64,000 nucleotides of DNA from JBCBDX01 sp038529265 (GTDB lineage Bacteria > Pseudomonadota > Alphaproteobacteria > Rhizobiales > Rhizobiaceae): assembly GCA_038529265.1 (NCBI GenBank), contig JBCBDX010000005.1, forward strand, positions 62,001 through 126,000, written 5' to 3'. Below the pieces are notes generated by a model, which worked only from the letters and a program-made list of their open reading frames with translations, was not told where the DNA came from and did no database searches. Positions 17,557-25,763 of this stretch are shown in pieces (positions within the stretch are counted from its first letter, which is position 1; every line of letters begins with the position of its first letter). Position numbers and translations under genes: made by a program.

Positions 17557-17634
17557 CCACTGTATATTTCCAGTGGCGACTTATAGAGCGTTGCATCTTG
17601 AAATGTCCAGCAAAAAAATTTACACTGGAAATAT
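17557..17634. promoter_or_regulatory. Inverted-repeat operator candidate for the TetR-type regulator
   Basis: The 12-mer ATATTTCCAGTG at 17564-17575 recurs inverted as CACTGGAAATAT at 17623-17634, a perfect match over 12 bases with 47 bases between. The left copy also sits in its own palindrome with CCACTG (17557-17562) and CAGTGG (17571-17576). The element fills the 99-base divergent gap between the ABA4-like gene and the TetR gene, so it is a likely binding site for the latter. Confidence 0.6.
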
Positions 17635-17646
17635 GAAGGGCGTAAA

Positions 17647-18300
17647 ATGCTGAAAGATAACAGAAAAACCTATCATCATGGCGATCTAAGAACGGCTCTT
17701 ATCAATGCCGGCCTCATTGAACTTGAGGAAAAAGGCCTTGAATCCCTGTCTCTCAGATCCATCGCAGGACGCGTCGGTGTCAGCCACACAGCACCAAAAA
17801 ATCATTTTGATGGCTTGCGTGGTCTTTTAACGGCAATCGCGACGCGCGGCTTTGAAATGCACTCCCAGGAAATGCAAAGTGGCGTTGAAGACCAGCCTCC
17901 TGGCAAAGCGCGTTTGCACGCGGCCTGTAATGGTTATGTACGCTTTGCTCTGGCCAATCCACAACTCTTCAAATTGATGTTCTCTCGCACGTTGAGAGAT
18001 CGCAGCAACCCCGACCTTCAACGCGCGGCATGGGCCAGCTACAGTGTTCTACGCAACATCGCGCATGGTCTTGATTGGGACAAAGCAGATGCTTCCGGTG
18101 GCCCTTGGCGAACCGAGTGGATGCTTTGGAGCATGGTTCACGGTTATGCGATGCTTTTGATCGAAGGCGAAATCAAGAGCAATGAAGATGGAACCCCCAT
18201 CTTCGAGGCGGCTGCGCTTTTGCCGGATTTTGACTATCGGGAAGAAGACCTTGCAAGCATGCCACCGCCGTTTGAAGGTCAGAAAGACGTTGGGCACTAA
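17647..18300 (+). CDS. TetR/AcrR family transcriptional regulator
   Basis: Regulator of 217 residues. The N-terminal TetR helix-turn-helix spans KTYHHGDLRTALINAG to LSLRSIAGRVGVSHTAPKNH (about residues 7-56). The YHHGDLR start and the acidic, Trp-rich C-terminal domain resemble the WHG-type TetR_C subfamily. It is divergent from the ABA4-like gene and is presumed to control that operon and itself through the repeats at 17557-17634. The inducer is unknown. It converges on the P450 gene with only 6 bases between the stops. Confidence 0.85.
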   Translation: MLKDNRKTYHHGDLRTALINAGLIELEEKGLESLSLRSIAGRVGVSHTAPKNHFDGLRGLLTAIATRGFEMHSQEMQSGVEDQPPGKARLHAACNGYVRFALANPQLFKLMFSRTLRDRSNPDLQRAAWASYSVLRNIAHGLDWDKADASGGPWRTEWMLWSMVHGYAMLLIEGEIKSNEDGTPIFEAAALLPDFDYREEDLASMPPPFEGQKDVGH

Positions 18301-18306
18301 CCGCGT

Positions 18307-19539
18307 TCAGAACCGCACATGGAGTGTATCGGCAAATATCTTCCGCTTCTTCAACCTGCCGCGTCGCCCGGGCGCGCGTTGGAGGGTTTCCTTTTTCAAG
18401 AGCGGCTTGAGAATTCGATGTAGCGTTGCGCGGTTCAGGAAACGGCCAAAACACTCATGAAGCCCATGCCCGAAATGAATGTACTCATGTGTATGTCTGA
18501 GCGGGTCAAAGGCCGCCGGGGCAGCTATCCTTCGAGGATCGCGCATGGCCGATGAGAAGCCGATTATCAGATTGGCACCAGCCGGCACCAATGTCTCTCG
18601 CCTCGTTCCTTTGGCCAGTGTTCTATTCTCTAACGCGATGCGCGGAAGCCCCGGTGCGAGTGGGTCAAAACGCATAGCTTCCTGAACATAGCCCCAGAGC
18701 AATTCGTCATTGTCTTCAACAGCGGCCCGTTTAGCTGCTGCCAGCGCCTCCGGACGCCTTAGCAGCTGTTCCAGCGCGTGCGGTACAACCATTGGAACTT
18801 GAGGCGGTCCACCAACGATCATGCAAAGGAGGTTAGTGCGAATGAACAGATCGGTAAAAAGTGCATCGCCACTGGATTGCCGGGCGAGACACCGCCCAAG
18901 CACATCGTCAATTTCCGCACTGCTGGATTTTCGGTTGGCAATAGCCTGGTCGATATGATCGCGAAACGCTGGCGCGATAGCATCGACCTCGGCCCGCAAG
19001 GCCTTGTCTTTCGCAGAGCTTGCAAACTGAAACTCAAAAAGCCGCGTCGACCAAACATCAACGTTGCCATACTCATTGTCCGGGATGCCAATATAATCCT
19101 TGTAAAGATCGAAGGTCACTTTCCGAACAAGGTCTCCAACGACCTCCAATTCGCCACTAGCCTCCTGAACAATTGCATCGGCAAGCGCTTCGGCCTTATT
19201 GCCGATGGCTTGAAGGTCTTCGGCTTTAAACACGCTGCGCATTGCGCCCAAGGCTTCCCGATATTCGGGCCCTTCGCGCAAGCCCAAAAAGAACGGTTCG
19301 CCGCCGGTCAATATTTCAATGTTTTCACGATAGGGTGTGTCAAATGACGCATCACTGCCAAAGACTTCAATCACATCGTCATAACGGGTGACGACAATAG
19401 TTGATCCCAGCTTCAAGATCGGGGCCACTGCCCTTAAAAGCGCAAAGCCCGTCGGTGCAGCGCCAAGCATGAGACCCGCCAACCAGTTGCCGAAATCGCC
19501 TGATGGACGCAACGGCTCTTTTGATGCCAAAGCGCTCAT
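18307..19539 (-). CDS. Atypical cytochrome P450
   Basis: P450 of 410 residues. The haem-thiolate loop reads FGHGLHECFGRFLNR with C363 as axial ligand, and the K-helix ExxR is EAMRFDP. The I-helix is unusual. At about residues 240-250 it reads IVGGPPQVPMV, so the acid-Thr pair that P450 monooxygenases use for O2 activation is missing and prolines break the helix. This resembles peroxide-using or isomerase-type P450s rather than reductase-fed ones. It is the last gene of the membrane protein/DyP/P450 operon (ATGA overlap at 19536-19539). No ferredoxin or reductase gene is near. Substrate unknown. Confidence 0.85.
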   Translation of the reverse strand: MSALASKEPLRPSGDFGNWLAGLMLGAAPTGFALLRAVAPILKLGSTIVVTRYDDVIEVFGSDASFDTPYRENIEILTGGEPFFLGLREGPEYREALGAMRSVFKAEDLQAIGNKAEALADAIVQEASGELEVVGDLVRKVTFDLYKDYIGIPDNEYGNVDVWSTRLFEFQFASSAKDKALRAEVDAIAPAFRDHIDQAIANRKSSSAEIDDVLGRCLARQSSGDALFTDLFIRTNLLCMIVGGPPQVPMVVPHALEQLLRRPEALAAAKRAAVEDNDELLWGYVQEAMRFDPLAPGLPRIALENRTLAKGTRRETLVPAGANLIIGFSSAMRDPRRIAAPAAFDPLRHTHEYIHFGHGLHECFGRFLNRATLHRILKPLLKKETLQRAPGRRGRLKKRKIFADTLHVRF

Positions 19540-21092
19540 AGTGAGGCCAAATAGGCCAAGCCGGGAATGCTCGGTAAAAAGAAATACTCGCCGCCAACCA
19601 TCTTAACAAAAGTCTCAACCTTTGCGCGTCTACGCAGCGGTTTGGCGGGAATGGTCATTTCTCCATCAGGCCCCACCAGCGGGTCGGTTTCTTCAAAAAG
19701 CGTCGCAAAGTCGGAATTCAACAGCCAGGTCTGCTGCGTGAACTCAAACTGCCGCGCTATATCTGTGTTCAGACATACAAAAAGAAGGCCGCGTTCTTTG
19801 CCATCATCTTTACGCTTGTCTTTTGGGTCCGGGCCATACTTGCGTCCGCGACGCAAAATACGGTGATTGTTGGCCGCATCGAGCAAGGTTTGTTTCATGG
19901 TTTTGCCAGGCGCCAAGCTGTCGCGAGGATTAGCACGGCGGACGTGACTGCCAAGCGGGCAACCCTCTCCATGACGATCATCATCGAAGTAAAGGAAATC
20001 GTTGCGGACGCTACCGTTGATATCGTTGTCCAGGTAGCCGTCGCGTCGCAGTGCCTTGCCGTCAATGCCGCGACCGACAACCTTCTCGGCCACCCATTCC
20101 TCATTGGCATGCGTGGCACTCGGATCCTGGGTGCGGATCGCGTCAGCTGCCTTGTCCATTCCATTCCAGAAAGCAGCAACGTTCTGGCTCAGCTGTCGGA
20201 CAACGACATAGCTACCATTCTTACCAAGATCACGACGACCGCGTGCGCGCTCAAGTTCGGGAAGGGGGCTTCCTTCTTTATCTTCTGCGATTGGTCCAGG
20301 TGCGATTTCCTGGTGGCCGTTTTCATAGCCCATCAGTATTTCGCCCAAACGCACGCCATTGACGGGATCGCCGGTTGTTATGTACTCGCCGCCTCGTCCA
20401 ACAACTGCTTCTTCCTCGTCAAAGGGAAGAGGTTGTGAAATGCCATCGGCAAACCCAAAATGCTCGCGGCTAAATCCCTTTTCGTCGTCCTTGCCCAAGG
20501 CCAGGGGCAATTGATGAACAATGGCAACCTTATGCTTTTTAAGAAGCTTGGCGATATCGCCAACATACTCAGCGATCTCCACTTCACTGTCGGCGTAGAG
20601 TAATACCATGGCGTGTACGGTCATTTCCGTGACAACGGGCAGTTCCTCAGTATCAGACTTGGCGCGCACCGCAGAGACCAGGTCCAACTGCTCCGTGTTT
20701 CCACTCCACTTGGGCCCACCATCAATAACTGTGTCCAGCCATTGACCTTTGCGCCGGTCGCCCAGCCTGCGCAGCCGGTCCGTTTGCATCATGCCCTCGC
20801 GAAACGGCGCGGAGAAGGACGCCATTTCGGTTTTGCTGAGGCCCATCGCCGTTAAACCACTGGCTGTGAGAGACAGCGACATGGCAAAGGGCAGCGGATT
20901 GCCATTTCCGCCCAGTTGGTCAGCAGCGGTTGCCGGGTATTTATCCAACAGTGCGTTTAGCCATTTGCCACCCGCACCGGCAGGCAATTGCAGAAAAAGC
21001 GCAACGCCGTATTCCAGCCGACCAAAGCCTGAAACCACCAACGCTTGTGTGTCTTTGGCGATCTTTTCACTGAGTTTCCAGGTGGAAGCCAT
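19536..21092 (-). CDS. Dyp-type haem peroxidase
   Basis: Large DyP peroxidase of 518 residues. The distal signature HFGFADGISQP gives the GxxDG motif with catalytic D216, and the proximal haem ligand is probably H383 in CPLGSHVRRANP. The C-terminal GGEYFFLPSIPGL is also typical. DyP enzymes oxidise dyes, phenolics or other substrates with H2O2. No Tat or Sec signal is visible, so it is probably cytoplasmic or bound to the neighbouring membrane protein. ATG 21092 overlaps the upstream stop as TGATG; the open frame to 21110 is not needed. It is coupled on both sides to its operon neighbours. Confidence 0.9.
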   Translation of the reverse strand: MASTWKLSEKIAKDTQALVVSGFGRLEYGVALFLQLPAGAGGKWLNALLDKYPATAADQLGGNGNPLPFAMSLSLTASGLTAMGLSKTEMASFSAPFREGMMQTDRLRRLGDRRKGQWLDTVIDGGPKWSGNTEQLDLVSAVRAKSDTEELPVVTEMTVHAMVLLYADSEVEIAEYVGDIAKLLKKHKVAIVHQLPLALGKDDEKGFSREHFGFADGISQPLPFDEEEAVVGRGGEYITTGDPVNGVRLGEILMGYENGHQEIAPGPIAEDKEGSPLPELERARGRRDLGKNGSYVVVRQLSQNVAAFWNGMDKAADAIRTQDPSATHANEEWVAEKVVGRGIDGKALRRDGYLDNDINGSVRNDFLYFDDDRHGEGCPLGSHVRRANPRDSLAPGKTMKQTLLDAANNHRILRRGRKYGPDPKDKRKDDGKERGLLFVCLNTDIARQFEFTQQTWLLNSDFATLFEETDPLVGPDGEMTIPAKPLRRRAKVETFVKMVGGEYFFLPSIPGLAYLASL

Positions 21093-22714
21093 CACAAATC
21101 CCTCGCCCATTCATCGGCATCTTCGGGTTTCAAATGAGGTTCGCTCAACCCTTTAGCGATCCGATAATTGCGTTCGATCTGATCGACCGAGAGATCAGGA
21201 TAGGCACTCACCCAAAAGCGCGAAACGGTGCGAGATGCCAGCGCCCAGTTCTTGAACAAACGGCCATGGCTAGCACCATCATAAATCAGGAAGCGTGTCG
21301 GCGGAAAACCAACCCCACAGCCCCACGCTAGCGTTAAACCGACATGCGCCTTCTCGATGAAATCATCGAGATAGGAGCCCCAGCTTTGATCATAATTACT
21401 GAAGAAGAGGAGGCGGCTGTTGTTATTCAAAAAGGCCCAATGCGCAAAGTGAACGGTGCGCATGCTGCCAAGATAGCCGGCTGTCGCCTGCCAACGCAAA
21501 AACAGGCCTAGACCCCGGTGGCCAAACTTCACGATAAGGGTTCGCAAGACGCCGGGTCGAATGTGCACGACAGAACCCATATGGTTTTGGGAGACCCAAT
21601 CTTCGTGCTGCATGATGTCGGCAACTTTGACCGGATCGATCTGCGCCTTATACTGCGAGCTATCGCCCAATTCCAAAGCGCGAAGCCAAAGGATGAGACC
21701 CGGCACGACCACAAAGAGCCCCAAACTACCGAGCGAAACCACTTCTGCGACACGATAGAACCACGCGTCTGACCAATCAAAGACGGACTGCAGACCGGCA
21801 AATAAAAACCAGACACAAGCAAGGAACAGCGCCAAAGGCACCAAGAATATGACCGCGATTGCCGGCAAATGTCTAAAGAGCGCGCCAAGCAGGCTGAAGT
21901 TGGTTTTCACATCCGTATCCGGCAACGCTTCATGCAGTCGATAGATCAGCCAACAGAAAAAAGCGCACAAAATGGCAAGCGATACGAGGTAGATATGGGC
22001 TGGTAACAACTGCGCTGCGAGCGTACCCGGCAATGACAGAACGCCCCAAACTATTGCCGCGTATGCAACAAGGCGGAGGAAGTCGGCAGCGCGCTCCCAA
22101 AAGGTGAAGCGCGGGGCAGGCCTTTGATCGAGCCATGAAAATTGTGGCAGAAGCTGAGCGCGTAGCGTTGAGTGGATTTGTGCAGCAGACAGGCTGAAAT
22201 AGCGGTTCTTTTGGGTGCTATCGAGCTCAGTGCGAACACTGCGAAACAGGTCGGCTTCTTTAATGATGCGGTCGCGTGCCAACCCACGATTGCCGTGGTG
22301 GAAGACACTTGGCGGTTCAGTCATGGCTTCCAGGTAAGGCGCAACCGGTGCGTTGGAGCCCGGTGCCGTTACGACGTCGTAAAGCTTGCCGTTATGGTCA
22401 AGTGGCTTTTTGCAGCAGCGCAACATATCGCGCAATTCATTGCCAGCCAGCTTCTCAAGGTGCGCCCAAAAGGGACCAGGCGCTCCATCGCAATTGACCT
22501 CGATGATGAAGATGGGATCGTAGGCAGGGTCTTGAAAGACGCTCATCGACATGAAGTGAAGCGTCGGAATGCCCTTTAGCAAGCGCTCGAAGTTGATGGC
22601 GTTGGTGCTTTGGCTATCGTCTTCACGTCGCCTGAATTGATCGACCAAGCCATCAAGTTGTTGAGCACTCTCAGGCTTAACGTCCAGCGGGACCGATAGT
22701 GTTGTTTGAAGCAT
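21092..22714 (-). CDS. Two-part membrane protein of the DyP/P450 operon, function unknown
   Basis: Protein of about 540 residues. A soluble N-terminal region (about 1-200) is followed by four or five hydrophobic segments between about residues 215 and 345. A soluble C-terminal domain contains VHFAHWAFLNNNSRLLFF and YDQSWGSYLDDFIEKAHVG. Both soluble parts remind me of ferredoxin-like halves of the DyP/dimeric alpha-beta barrel fold, but no GxxDG is seen, so haem binding is doubtful. It may anchor the peroxidase and P450 at the membrane or handle a lipid substrate. ATG 22714 is preferred over GTG 22723 because AGGGG lies 8 bases before it. Confidence 0.6.
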   Translation of the reverse strand: MLQTTLSVPLDVKPESAQQLDGLVDQFRRREDDSQSTNAINFERLLKGIPTLHFMSMSVFQDPAYDPIFIIEVNCDGAPGPFWAHLEKLAGNELRDMLRCCKKPLDHNGKLYDVVTAPGSNAPVAPYLEAMTEPPSVFHHGNRGLARDRIIKEADLFRSVRTELDSTQKNRYFSLSAAQIHSTLRAQLLPQFSWLDQRPAPRFTFWERAADFLRLVAYAAIVWGVLSLPGTLAAQLLPAHIYLVSLAILCAFFCWLIYRLHEALPDTDVKTNFSLLGALFRHLPAIAVIFLVPLALFLACVWFLFAGLQSVFDWSDAWFYRVAEVVSLGSLGLFVVVPGLILWLRALELGDSSQYKAQIDPVKVADIMQHEDWVSQNHMGSVVHIRPGVLRTLIVKFGHRGLGLFLRWQATAGYLGSMRTVHFAHWAFLNNNSRLLFFSNYDQSWGSYLDDFIEKAHVGLTLAWGCGVGFPPTRFLIYDGASHGRLFKNWALASRTVSRFWVSAYPDLSVDQIERNYRIAKGLSEPHLKPEDADEWARDL

Positions 22715-22827
22715 ATACTGCACCCCTAAAACGCCACTGCTTTACGTAGCGTCGCTCTGGCACTTTCACTGTTAGCGGCCTTTGGGGTCAAGTGAGGAAA
22801 GCGTGAATATGCTGAAGCTGGGCGAGT

Positions 22828-24156
22828 CTAGCTTTTTCTCCGAAGGCCAAGCTTTTGCATGCGCTCCCACAATGTGCAGCGAGAAACGCCAAGTATCTTG
22901 GCGCTCTTCTGCATATGCCAATCATTGGAAGACAGCACATTTGCGATGTGATCACGCTCTGCATTTCGGCGCACCTCTTCGAGCGTCATTGAAGCACTGG
23001 CAGCAGGTCTTTCGGAGCTTTCTCGATTGTTTAGAGGATTGTCGGGAAAGATATCATCAACGTCCAAAGGCGGCTTTTCCATCAAGGCAATGGCGCGTTC
23101 AATCCGGTTTCGCAGTTCACGCACATTGCCGGGCCAATCATGTATTTCAGCAGCACTAAGGGCGCGCTGGGATATCCCTGGTTGGGCCAAACCCATTTTG
23201 TCACTCATCAGCCTGACAAAGTGATGGAACAACGGCCCGATCTCTTCGACACGATCGCGAAGAGGTGGAAGTTTCAGCGTCACCACATTGATCCGGAACA
23301 AAAGATCTTCACGGAAATCGCCAGCAGTGACAGCCTCTTCCAGGTTTCTGTTGGTTGCGCAGACAACGCGTCCTTCAAACGGGATGTCATTCTTCGCTCC
23401 CAGTCTTCGGAACGATCGCTCCTGCAATATCCGCAATAGCTTCAATTGCAGGTCATGCGACATTTCACCGATTTCATCGAGAAACAGAGTCCCGTCGCCC
23501 ACCAGCTCAAAAACGCCAAGTCGTTTATCGACCGCTCCTGTGAAAGCGCCGCGCTCATGACCAAAGAAGTATGAGTCCGCCAAGTCTGGCGCGACCTGCG
23601 CACAATTGACGGCTTCAAAGCGAGCGTTTGCCCGTGATCCATTTTCATGAACGTAACGCGCGGCTACTTCTTTGCCTGTGCCAGTTTCACCGGTCAGCAG
23701 GATGGGCAAATCAAGATCACTCAAACGATTGAGCGTTTCACGCAGTTGGCGGGTCGAGTCCGAAAGGCCAAACGTATCAATCGGAACGGTGGGCTTTGCA
23801 CCGATTAAGCCGTGCAAACGCTGCACGAGAACATCCGTATCAAAGGGCTTCGCGATATAGTCGCGCGCGCCTGACCGTACGAGCCGCACGGCCTGATCAA
23901 GGTTTCCGTAAGCGGTCATGAAGATTGTCGGTAAAGCACCGGCCCGTGATGACAAATCTTCCATCAGATCTTCACCCGAACCATCGGGTAAACGAATATC
24001 GGACAATACGAAATCGGGCACCTTGCGTGCCAGAAATTCGCGTGCTTCAGCCAGCGACTGAGCGTGAAAAACGTCAAACTGTTCAAGCTCTAAGCGCTGT
24101 TTCAGCGAGGGGCCAAGAACCGGATCATCTTCCAGAAGGAGGATATTGCCAATCAT
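22828..24156 (-). CDS. NtrC-family sigma-54-dependent response regulator
   Basis: Response regulator of 442 residues with three domains. The receiver (1-120) has acidic pocket EDD at 9-11 and phospho-acceptor D53. The AAA+ sigma-54 activator domain (about 130-370) has Walker A GETGTGKE, the sigma-54 contact loop GAFTGA and Walker B LFLDEIGEM. The C-terminal Fis-type helix-turn-helix reads HMQKSAKILGVSRCTLWERM. It starts in an ATGA overlap with the kinase gene and is its obvious partner. Targets are unknown. The DyP/P450 operon begins about 115 bases beyond its stop and is a candidate, but I could not find a clear -24/-12 promoter there. Confidence 0.9.
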   Translation of the reverse strand: MIGNILLLEDDPVLGPSLKQRLELEQFDVFHAQSLAEAREFLARKVPDFVLSDIRLPDGSGEDLMEDLSSRAGALPTIFMTAYGNLDQAVRLVRSGARDYIAKPFDTDVLVQRLHGLIGAKPTVPIDTFGLSDSTRQLRETLNRLSDLDLPILLTGETGTGKEVAARYVHENGSRANARFEAVNCAQVAPDLADSYFFGHERGAFTGAVDKRLGVFELVGDGTLFLDEIGEMSHDLQLKLLRILQERSFRRLGAKNDIPFEGRVVCATNRNLEEAVTAGDFREDLLFRINVVTLKLPPLRDRVEEIGPLFHHFVRLMSDKMGLAQPGISQRALSAAEIHDWPGNVRELRNRIERAIALMEKPPLDVDDIFPDNPLNNRESSERPAASASMTLEEVRRNAERDHIANVLSSNDWHMQKSAKILGVSRCTLWERMQKLGLRRKS

Positions 24157-25523
24157 GCCTCAATGTCCTGCTGTCTAGGCGGCACGCTTATGCTGACTGT
24201 CGTGCCTTTACCGCTTTTTGTGTTGATCTCTATGCGTGCGTCAATGTCGTCTAGCAGCTTGTGGATGAGCCAGAGCCCCAACCGACCCGATTGAGGTACA
24301 TCATTTTCCTGCGCTTGCGTTACCACAGACAGCGCCTCCTCCGGCATGCCCGGGCCGTCATCGGTAACAACGATTTGGAGGGCTCCTTCATTCAGTGTTG
24401 CAAGAAACGAAACATGTCCGCCCTCTGGTGCCGCTTCTGCCGCATTCAGCAGCAGGTTGAGGATGATTTGTCGGATTGGATTGGCACTTGCGGGATAAGG
24501 CGTATCAAGCTCGGAACGGAACTCAAACGCGATCTGCTTTCGTTGCATCTTGGGACGGGCGAGCAGTTCCAGATCGACTATGTCTTCTATCGTCAGATCA
24601 CGTTCGCCATCTTCCTGCCGGTAGCTGGACAGCATCCCTGCAGCAACGCGGTCTATGCTGGCCAAGCCACGCTCGAGTAAGTCGGCTGTGTCAGCGCGCA
24701 CATTCTCATCTGCGCCGAAACGCTTAAGCGTTGACACAGCAGCGCTCATGCCAGCCAGCGGATTGCGTACCTCATGGGCTACACTTGCAGCAAGGCGCGC
24801 CAAAACGGCATCTCTCGCACGGTTACGCTCCAAATCCTGCAACGCTTCGCGACGAACCTGATCGGCAACGCGGTCGTTTAGAACACGTTGCAGGCGACCT
24901 ATCTCGGTTTGTTCGCCGGCTAATTGATTATTGGGAACTGCACTGGAACCGGGATCCGCCAGTGTCTCGGTTAGTCTTTCAATCGGTCGCAAAGCAGCAC
25001 GCACAAGAAGATAAGCGGCGATCGCAGCAAGTGCAGAAAAAACCAGATCAAGAATGATCGCATTGCGCCGCGTTGCGCGCTGCGCCTGATAGGATTGGTT
25101 CAAGTCAAAGGCCGCCGCGAGCTGAAACGTTTCACCATCAAGGCCCCGGTAGGACTTGGCAATAAGAAACTTTTCAAGCTCAGGCATGACCTGCTTTATC
25201 GCGCTTTCAATCGCCAGTGACCGCTGCTCGCCAATAAACATATCGAGCAAGGCATCGGTTTCGGCGCCACTGCTGTTGGCGCTGGTATCAGTTGCTGAAA
25301 TGATGCGTTGGCCAATGCAGCAATAGGCTACACCCTGGTTTCGCAAGGCTGGCTTGAAACCAGCAGCCGAAACCAACACTTCGCGTATGGCGCCGGCATT
25401 TGTTTGAGGCTGGCTCAGCGGCTCAACAACACCCGCCAACGTGTCGAGGAAAGCGGTGGCGATATCTTCGCGGATCGCGTTTTCACGTTGCTCCAACGCA
25501 AACACACCCATCAGATGTGCCAT
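24153..25523 (-). CDS. Sensor histidine kinase of the NtrC-type pair
   Basis: Histidine kinase of 456 residues. The H-box is ASVAHEVRNPLAGMSAA (near residue 240), the N-box is ILNLLLNAAEAAPEGG and the G-box is VVTDDGPGMPEEA. A single strong membrane helix is visible (AIILDLVFSALAAIAAYLLV, near residue 163), followed by a HAMP-like linker. The first 160 residues look like a sensor domain with a Cys-Cys pair (GVAYCCIGQ), yet the expected first membrane helix or signal peptide is missing. I found no hidden helix in other frames up to the in-frame stop near 25566. Start uncertain: ATG 25523, GTG 25526 or a later ATG, none with a clear ribosome-binding site. Confidence 0.8.
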   Translation of the reverse strand: MAHLMGVFALEQRENAIREDIATAFLDTLAGVVEPLSQPQTNAGAIREVLVSAAGFKPALRNQGVAYCCIGQRIISATDTSANSSGAETDALLDMFIGEQRSLAIESAIKQVMPELEKFLIAKSYRGLDGETFQLAAAFDLNQSYQAQRATRRNAIILDLVFSALAAIAAYLLVRAALRPIERLTETLADPGSSAVPNNQLAGEQTEIGRLQRVLNDRVADQVRREALQDLERNRARDAVLARLAASVAHEVRNPLAGMSAAVSTLKRFGADENVRADTADLLERGLASIDRVAAGMLSSYRQEDGERDLTIEDIVDLELLARPKMQRKQIAFEFRSELDTPYPASANPIRQIILNLLLNAAEAAPEGGHVSFLATLNEGALQIVVTDDGPGMPEEALSVVTQAQENDVPQSGRLGLWLIHKLLDDIDARIEINTKSGKGTTVSISVPPRQQDIEA

Positions 25524-25711
25524 CACCGCGTGACTTGGTGAATCTCCCGAACTACGAATGCTACATCAAGTTGATGGTCAACGGAGTGCAGAGCAACCCG
25601 TTTTCCGCCCAAACCTTTCGGCGCTAGCAAGAATATTTGAAGACTGTACAAGGTGAGTAGCCGCCGATTTTTTGATTCCTATGACTTGGTGCAAATTTTG
25701 TTTTTGATAAC

Positions 25712-25740
25712 TTGACAAGAATACATGATCGGCATGAAAT
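25712..25740 (+). promoter_or_regulatory. Possible -35/-10 promoter for the lipoprotein/RTX operon
   Basis: TTGACA at 25712-25717 is followed after 17 bases by TGAAAT at 25735-25740. The sequence around it is AT-rich. A transcript from here would begin just downstream of the two earlier ATGs and so supports the lipoprotein start at 25764. The -10 match is weak. Confidence 0.3.
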
Positions 25741-25763
25741 CTAGGAACAGGGGCACAATAACA

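Noticed and set aside
22724..22827. Sigma-54 promoter before the DyP operon
   Set aside because: A TGGCAC occurs at 22757-22762 on the plus strand, but no GC at the right -12 distance, and the orientation is wrong for the operon.
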